Assembly: GCF_000715075.1 (NCBI RefSeq) | Contig: NC_134096.1 | Span: 124,440,643 to 124,504,642 of the forward strand | DNA length: 64,000 bases | From: Nicotiana tabacum | Taxonomy: Eukaryota; Streptophyta; Magnoliopsida; Solanales; Solanaceae | Direction: 5' to 3' | In this document: in pieces, positions 58,143-64,000 of the stretch | Layout of the letters: each line of letters starts with the position of its first letter | Numbering within the stretch: position 1 is the first letter of the stretch | Notes under the pieces: model-generated | What the model was told of the DNA's origin: nothing | Database searches by the model: none | Seen by the model: only the letters and a program-made list of their open reading frames with translations | Translations under genes and position numbers: made by a program

Positions 58143-59657
58143 TCTTTGTAGATAGTAATAATCCCCTGTGGTTTTTCTTTGTGCCTCGGTTCTTTTCCAT
58201 GGGATGTAGTTTGAACCGGGTAATTTTGTTTTCTTTTTAGAGTAGAGTAGGAATGTAGGGAATAAAAGGAGGAAGAATGATGAACCTAGGTGACCTTGAC
58301 TTGGTTGATAATGGCATATTTAGGCTTTTACATATGTAATATCTTCCCTTCTCACTCTGAAATTATTGATGATGCCTTGTTAAAACGGATAGCATGTTTT
58401 GTGGCGCCTATTTCTCATTTTCTTGACTTGTGTTCACTTTGCGCTTAATGCTTAATATCTCGTTGCTCCGTGAATACTTACATTGTTTGAGAGTCGGAAT
58501 GTGACCGTCCTTAATGAGTCATGTGCCATGTGTGGTAAGGTTTTTGTGTAGTCCATGTAGTGTACTTGTGTCTAGAACTTGCCCGGTATGTGAGTTGAAG
58601 CAAAATTTTAGGTGATGCTCGGTTTGAAAAATAATTTTAGGTTTTCTTTGATCTTTTTGAGCTTATTGCTTATCACAAATAAAAGCTATCCCTAGTTAAA
58701 CCTTTTGAGCCTGTAGACCTTTTATTTGGTACCCACATTACAAGCCTATACCCTTTTTATTCTTAATTGACATTGTTTTGATCCTTTTACCTCTTAAAGC
58801 ACTTTAATTGTTAGATGAGCGCTAAAAGAAGTAAGAAGGGACTAAGTGTGGGGTGACTTTTGAGTGGAACCAATGAAAGAAAGAAGGGTGCACTTATTTT
58901 GTAAAATAATACACCACTAGCAAAAAAAAAAAAAAAAAAAAAGCAAAGAAAAATATAAATGAATAAATTGTTGTCTTGTTCTTGCTAGTGGGTATGAATT
59001 AAAGTAGTGCTTAAAGAAAGAGGAAATATTGTTTGAAGTGATATTATTGGTGAAATTGAAAGGGTGTTGAAGAATTCGCGCTTAAGTTATTTGATGATGT
59101 GTTAAAGTGCTTAGGAGGGTGAATCACTATTCCTTAAATATATCCTACCCGTCCCTTAGCCCACATTACAACCATGAAAAAGTCCTAATTGATTTTAGAT
59201 CGAGCGAGCTTACATTAGTAGAGATTTACATTAAGGGCAAGCCTATGGTACCAACTACATGCATGTGACTTCTTTTGTGAGAGTGAGCGATTTTCTTTGT
59301 GAGCATGAGATTCGAATGTGTGGATTGATTCTACTCTCTCTGCTTTTGTTGTGAGGGCACATGGTTTCACTAGGGATAGGTAACGTTATTAGACTTCTCT
59401 ATGATGTTGGTTGTTCAAGCCATGAGTGCATTGTGACATTGAGTCGGTTTTTGAGGTTAGGATTGTTGTGAGCATGTTGTCTTTGTTCGAATATGTTTAA
59501 AGAAGGGCATAAGAAAAGGGAAGTGTGTTGATGCATAGTCTAGAGCCTAATTGTAGCAAATAACCATGGTCATAGATGTAGTGTGCTATGAATGATAAGA
59601 GCTTAATTTTATTTTGTTTACTATAGTGATGGTTTGTTCGAGGACGAACAAAGGTTT
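57900..59657 (+). other. Athila 3' untranslated region
   Basis: Non-coding. Contains AAGTGTGGGG copies at 57959 and 58844, an AT microsatellite (58107-58139) and a poly-A run (58921-58941). Typical long spacer before the PPT. Confidence 0.7.
58107..58139. repeat. (AT)n microsatellite
   Basis: About 16 AT units after an A run inside the Athila 3' region. Confidence 0.9.
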
Positions 59658-59670
59658 AAGTGTGGGGTAG
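59658..59670 (+). promoter_or_regulatory. Polypurine tract of the Athila element
   Basis: AAGTGTGGGGTAG directly before TGATGTTTGG of the 3' LTR. Three further AAGTGTGGGG copies lie upstream. Confidence 0.75.
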
Positions 59671-61019
59671 TGATGTTTGGCATATTTCGATATGTGTTGA
59701 TGTTACTTTGCCCATGTTTTAACCACTTCTTGATGTTATTTAATCTTTAAAACGCCCAACATGGTGTAATTATTGGTTTGATGACTAATTAAGTTATGTG
59801 TGACGATTTAAGGTGTTCGGAGTGCAAAATATGAAGAAAAGGTGGTTTAGCCAGAGGAAGAAGGGTTGGATGCGTCGCATCCAACCTAGGAAAACATCAT
59901 CCTGCATACAACCTTAGCAGTGAAGTTGGGCCATAGCGTCCGCCATCGCGTGCGAAACTGGGAAGTAGAAGAGAAGGCTGGATGCGTCGCGTCCACCTTC
60001 GCATGCAAAGCTGAGAAATGGAGGACAAGGTGGATGCGTCGCATCCACCTTAGCATCAATCCCTGAAGCCGAAGTGGACTAGGAATAGGAGAGCTTTGGC
60101 CCACGACTTTTGTACGCAATATATAAGCTAAAAACGCCTCTTTTAGGTTATCTAACATATTGGGAAGGGGGAAAAAGCCACGACAAAGCTGTGGAGGCCG
60201 GAATTCATCAAGTTTCATCTTTCTCCCACCAAACTTAGTAATTTTTATGTTTCTTTATATGATTTGTTGTTTGGCTACCATGTCTATGTGGAGCTAAACT
60301 TCACGTTCTAGGGTTGTGGTTCTTTCATGACTATTGTTATTCGGATATTGATTTTGACTTCTTGATTTATCATATTAGTTTATTTATTCAATCTTGCACT
60401 TAATTATTTAATTGCTTGATCACCAATTGAATATTATCTACGAATCTAGAATTGAACTCGAAAGTGGGAATTCTATATTGCATATAGGATTGAGTAGGGC
60501 AAGTTCTTGAACTCGAGCATCGGGGAACGGATTCGTGGTTAGGATAGACATATACCTAATTGCCTTGCTTGGTTGATTTACAGGAATTATAAAAGCGTTC
60601 TTGTTGATTCTCACTCCATAGACATATAGGCGTTAAGTTAGCTGGAATAGGCGAGTAAGAACTCGACAGATTCTTATGAGCAATATTAACCCTGTCAACC
60701 AATAAGCTAGATAAATTAGTCGGTCAATTCAATTGAAGAATACAATAGGATTGTTAGATAGACCATAACCCTAGATCGTTTTCATTACATTGATATCATT
60801 AAAATCTGCTCTTTCTCTGTTCAAAGTTTATTATTTATATTTTTCTTATTTAATTAGTTGGAATAAAATATTTTTAGATTTAATTCTTGTTTAGATAATT
60901 AGGATAGTCTAATTTAGTTAATAGTTAATCATAAGTCCTCGTGGGTTCGACATCCGACTTTTAGTCACTTTATTACTCGACGACCGCGTATACTTGCGTG
61001 AGTGTGTTTGGTCGCAACA
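59671..61019 (+). repeat. 3' LTR of the Athila element
   Basis: 1349 bp, same length as the 5' LTR. Differences by eye correspond to 48766, 48809, 48820, one near 49271 and one near 49679. Confidence 0.95.
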
Positions 61020-61329
61020 GTATATATACTGTGCGGATAAGTTTTTACTTTTAGAACATAACGGAGAATGTAGCAAGATGGTAAGTTTTTATTAATATTA
61101 ATAATTAAGATTATTTGCAACACACATAACTAGTTAACTATATACCCGTTTGTGCTTTCCCTAAGATTTCCATTACCTCTCGAGTCCAAATCATAAACCA
61201 AAAATAAGTGATAATAAATGAAATCATAAAAATCAAATCTCAACACCCATAATTTATTTCTCGTCAGATTCCTTGGTTTTTCTCGAATTATTGGTTCATC
61301 ACTTCATCCTATCGTTCAATTCCGTTCTG
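61020..61329 (+). other. Upstream region of the cyclic phosphodiesterase gene
   Basis: Only 310 bp between the Athila LTR end and the ATG. Begins with the target duplication in a TATATATA run (61021-61028); another CTATATAC lies at about 61138. Promoter elements beyond that are not evident; the original upstream sequence is now 12.4 kb away at 48571 and before. Confidence 0.5.
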
Positions 61330-61659
61330 ATGGAGGCTGTTACTACAGTTATGCAGCAGGTACAAGTCAGTGAAGCAGTGCTGGAAAAGCACGTTTACTC
61401 TGTGTGGGCTCTGCCGCCGGAGGATGTGAGAGTGAAGGTGAAGAAGTTGATGGAGGGTCTCCGATCGGAGTTCGGTGGGCCCCAGTTTGAACCTCACGTG
61501 ACGGTCGTCGGAGCAATTCGGTTGACTGAGGCTGAGGCACTTGACAGGCTCAAGAAAGCTTGTGACACAGTGAAGCCTTATAGTGCTACAGTGGAGAAAG
61601 TTGATTGTGGCACTTTCTATTATCAGTGTGTTTACCTTTTGCTTCACCCTACCACTGAG
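61330..61659 (+). CDS. Cyclic phosphodiesterase (2H phosphoesterase), exon 1
   Basis: 110 codons from the first ATG (61330, MEAVTTVMQQV); the frame extends upstream without ATG. Recognisable as the plant CPDase family that opens ADP-ribose 1'',2''-cyclic phosphate, formed during tRNA splicing, to ADP-ribose 1''-phosphate: HVYSVWALPPEDV, LMEGLRSEFGGPQFEPHVTV with the first HxT catalytic motif (H56-V-T58), and TVEKVDCGTFYYQCVYLLLH. The exon ends at CTGAG/GTAAAA in phase 0. The N-terminus is longer than I would expect for the family by roughly 15 residues. Probably cytosolic, as no targeting signal is visible. The second HxT/S motif must lie in an exon beyond the window. Confidence 0.88.
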
Positions 61660-63091
61660 GTAAAATTTTACAACTTCTTCATTGCTTTTCTTTTTTGGGG
61701 TTATTTTGCTATTCTTGGTAATTTCAATTATCTAGTTTTTGTTTTCAAAAGTTGAATTTAGGAAATGCAGTTGGTATAATTAGTTGGCTTGATGAGCAAT
61801 GTTATGTTCTTTCAGCTTATGTAGTGGTAATTTGTTCAATGAGCAAATATTTGATGTAGAACATAGTCCATCCAGCAATTGTTGAATTTCTGACTAATGG
61901 AGCTTAAACAAAGAATAAAGCTAATGGCTGATTTTGCAATCAACAATGTGGACTGTTTAGTAAGATAAACCGCACGAAGATTAGTCTAGTGTGCTGAACT
62001 TCAATCTACTGCACAATATATGTTCTTAATTGTCTCCTCATATGGTTCGCAAGACCATATGAGGAGACAATCACCCATTCCACCAACCAATGTGGGACAC
62101 TTAACAAGCTGAAAATGTTCTGGTCCCGTTCTTGCTTTCACCTATGTCAAACTGAGGAATAATTTCCTTTCACTTTCACGGTTTCATCCCTATCTTGCCG
62201 CCTCTTATTTTCTCTTGGTTTCTGTTCCATTTGCTTATTTCCAAGGAAAGCATAAGTTTGTGTATTCACAAATGTTACCTAAGTATAAGGAGACTCAAAC
62301 ATGAAGGTCTATTGAAACTTTTCCTCTAGCAGGGTCTAGAAATGCCAAAGTTTTACATTTTCAATACTTTCCATAGGAAATGAAGGCCAGGTGACAAAAT
62401 TATCACTGTAGAATTTTTGTATTGGGAGCAACGCTTGGAAAGGCAGTTGAACATGCTTTGAGACTCATCCCAATGTGTAAGGGGCTCAACATTACTGAGT
62501 CAGTCATGTTGAGCAGAAGCCTCATGGGGCAAATGTCTCTATAAGTGAGGCTGGGCAATTGCCCTCTGCAAACTCGCTCCATACCTAAAAATGTCCTATA
62601 CGCACATTACACCTTAGATTGTCTCTCTTGAACATTCCAAATATTGTTCTTTTTAATTTTTTTAAATTAGTTGGTATAACTTTAAATTGGCACTGGAAAA
62701 AATAATATTTTTTTCCAAAATCAAAAATTGGTAACTTAATACATTGTTATGTACATTTATCATTACATCTAGATGCTTAATTTAATTCTGTACTCTTTTA
62801 GCTTTTAAACTTTATACATTACTTAAATAACTCGTGGCGCTTATGCCCCATAACTTGGGTAACATCCTACCCTTTGCACCTCCGCCTTCTAAAATACTGA
62901 TTTGGAGCAAAAAAGGATGGAGATGGGGTAGGGTGGGGTTGGGGGTTGGGTATTCAGCAGCAGTCTTACCTCTTATGTTGTGTATAAAAAATAATTTAGT
63001 TCAAGCAGTCTTATACTCTTATTCTTTACCACTTTTATGTACAATTTTGGTGCAATTGCTGAGATTGGTGACCTGAAATTTGTTGTTCCAG
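61660..63091 (+). other. Intron 1 of the cyclic phosphodiesterase gene
   Basis: GT at 61660-61661, AG at 63090-63091 after TTGTTGTTCCAG. 1432 nt, AT-rich. Contains a perfect 18-bp hairpin at 62029-62071. No coding signal; the 80-codon frame at 62834-63076 has no similarity. Confidence 0.8.
62029..62071. repeat. Perfect 18-bp inverted repeat (hairpin) in intron 1
   Basis: ATTGTCTCCTCATATGGT (62029-62046), 7-nt spacer TTCGCAA-like, and its exact reverse complement at 62054-62071. Confidence 0.9.
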
Positions 63092-63146
63092 GTTGTGGAG
63101 GCTAGTGCTCACTGCTGCAGTCACTTTGGTTACAACAGAACAGGAA
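63092..63146 (+). CDS. Cyclic phosphodiesterase, exon 2 (gene continues beyond the window)
   Basis: 55 nt reading VVEASAHCCSHFGYNRTG in phase with exon 1, then donor GGAA/GTAAGA. It corresponds to the family stretch just before the second catalytic H-x-S/T motif. That motif was not found in 63147-64000, so the next exon lies to the right, intron 2 being longer than 850 nt and loaded with MITEs. Confidence 0.8.
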
Positions 63147-63384
63147 GTAAGATACACATTCTTTTGTCATTAGATTTGTGCCTCATTCAGTTTCTAGAGT
63201 TGTAGTCATGAAAAGTTTTTGCATCTTTCACGTAGGCTACTCATTATCTTTTTCTGAATGCCTTCTTAAATTATTGAACTTCCTGAGTAATAAAAATGGC
63301 TCACCCTGATTTCTATTTCCCTCTCCATTTTGCTCAACAGTCCTCTACTTCTGTGGCAAACCCCTTGAACCTCTCCTTCCCACC
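63147..63384 (+). other. Start of intron 2 of the cyclic phosphodiesterase gene
   Basis: Intronic by position; nothing recognised apart from the TSD of the next MITE at its end. Confidence 0.6.
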
Positions 63385-63581
63385 AGTGGCGAAGCCAAAA
63401 AAATTTCCAAGGGTGTTCAGACTTGAAAGAAGTAAAAATATTTCTTAACACAGGATGTTCAATATATGTTATATACATCTAAAATCTAATACTTTACTTA
63501 TAAATACATTGTAATTTTTTATAATATTTCGATAAAGGGTGGTCAATTGACCACCCTAAGCAAAAGGTGGCTTCACCCTTG
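63385..63581. mobile_element. 197-bp MITE with 9-bp target duplication (Mutator-like candidate)
   Basis: Flanked by exact CTTCCCACC (63376-63384 and 63582-63590). Ends are imperfect inverted repeats (AGTGGCGAAGCCA against AAGGGTGAAGCCA, 10 of 13). Contains a perfect 22-bp palindrome at 63536-63557 centred on CAATTG. A 9-bp duplication points to Mutator-type mobilisation; the family is otherwise unnamed here. Confidence 0.7.
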
Positions 63582-63667
63582 CTTCCCACCTCATTCTCAA
63601 ACTCCTCGTCGCCCTCACCATCATATCCCCTACGTCGTAGATGAAATTCTCATTTCGTTTTAAGATA

Positions 63668-63915
63668 CTACCTCCGTTCCAGTTTTTATGAACTTATTTC
63701 CTTTTTGGTCTGTTCCAAAAAGAATGACCCATTTCTAAATTTGGAAACAATTTTGCTTAAACTTACATTTCTACCCTTAATGAGAAGCTTTTATAACCAC
63801 ACAAATACTCTGGGTCCTTATTGAATTGTTTAGGACCACAAATTTCAAAAGTCTTCATTTTTTCTTAAACTCCGTGCCCAGTCAAACAGGTTCACATAAA
63901 TTGGAACGGAGGGAG
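63668..63915. mobile_element. Stowaway-type MITE
   Basis: 248 bp, ends CTACCTCCGTTCCA and, reversed, CTCCCTCCGTTCCA, flanked by TA (63666-63667, 63916-63917). CTCCCTCCGTT termini and TA duplication are the hallmark of Stowaway MITEs (Tc1/mariner-derived). It lies in intron 2 of the phosphodiesterase gene. Confidence 0.9.
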
Positions 63916-64000
63916 TAGCAAAGATAAAGCTCATTGGGATATTGAACTCCACAAGCATGGTCACACTATATATTATAGACAAAATTGGTGACACATGTGG

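Larger units (their letters stand above)
48572..61019 (+). mobile_element. Complete Athila-type Ty3-gypsy element, young
   Basis: 12,448 bp, exact target duplication GTATA (48567-48571 and 61020-61024). Two 1349-bp LTRs differ at 5 positions by eye. PBS of tRNA-Asp type, gag, protease, RT-RNaseH-integrase, and a further ORF in the env position, then a 1.8-kb 3' region and PPT. Known: the tRNA-Asp PBS (TGGCGCCGTTGCCGGGGA), large size and extra ORF after pol are Athila-lineage traits. At rates commonly used for plant LTRs, 5/1349 means of the order of 0.1-0.3 million years. One frameshift and one stop in gag-pro make this copy probably non-autonomous. Confidence 0.95.

Overview
The window is plant nuclear DNA, AT-rich and dominated by nested LTR retrotransposons. 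The element families (Tekay-type chromoviruses whose LTRs begin TGTAA(T/C)GACCCA, an Ogre/Tat element, an Athila element, a Tork-like copia LTR, small MITEs) and the one clear host gene suggest an asterid, most likely a Solanaceae species of the Nicotiana/Lycium/Capsicum/Solanum kind. The genus is a guess. No tRNA, rRNA or CRISPR array was seen.

Layout. 1-3343: 5' part of an Ogre/Tat element on the minus strand (leader, tRNA-Arg-type PBS, LTR), inserted in a Tekay-type LTR (3344-5592, 'C'). C in turn appears to sit inside another LTR (5593-8052, 'E'). 9383-15810: plus-strand non-autonomous element 'F' (LTR, PBS, coding-free interior), fused to a truncated minus-strand Tekay element 'D' (15811-22312). 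D is fused to a copia 3' end (22313-23038). 23039-24721 is spacer with a MITE. 24722-24934 and 45547-47877 look like two halves of one FAR1/FRS-like gene (minus strand, decayed), split by a 20.6-kb insertion. That insertion is non-autonomous element 'G' (24935-45546), which itself contains a complete Tekay element 'B' (28739-39275, exact GGCAT target duplication). 48572-61019: a complete, young Athila element (exact GTATA target duplication, LTRs differing at 5 of 1349 positions by eye) with gag, protease, pol and an extra 'env-position' ORF. It sits about 310 bp upstream of the start codon of a cyclic phosphodiesterase gene (exons at 61330-61659 and 63092-63146, continuing beyond the window).

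How the parts relate. B and D carry decayed gag-pol. F and G have the same kind of LTR, the same PBS and the same leader, but a shared non-coding interior, so they look like large retrotransposon derivatives (LARDs) once mobilised by B/D-like relatives.

The most interesting signal is in the LTRs. All six Tekay-type LTR lineages carry, at the same promoter-proximal position, an array of short CpG-rich inverted repeats, but the motif differs between lineages (CGCGATCGCG; CGCACCTGCG; TCGCGTTCGCGA; CTCGAG/TTCGAT). The array is followed by a TATA-like stretch, a short putative first exon, and two conserved GGTAAGT splice-donor-like sites. The unrelated Athila LTR has the same design with yet another motif (GGATGCGTCGCATCC), just upstream of a TATATAAG box. 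This suggests a recurrent, motif-swapping LTR promoter architecture, possibly with an intron inside the LTR. It is the best candidate here for an undescribed system, but its function is inference.
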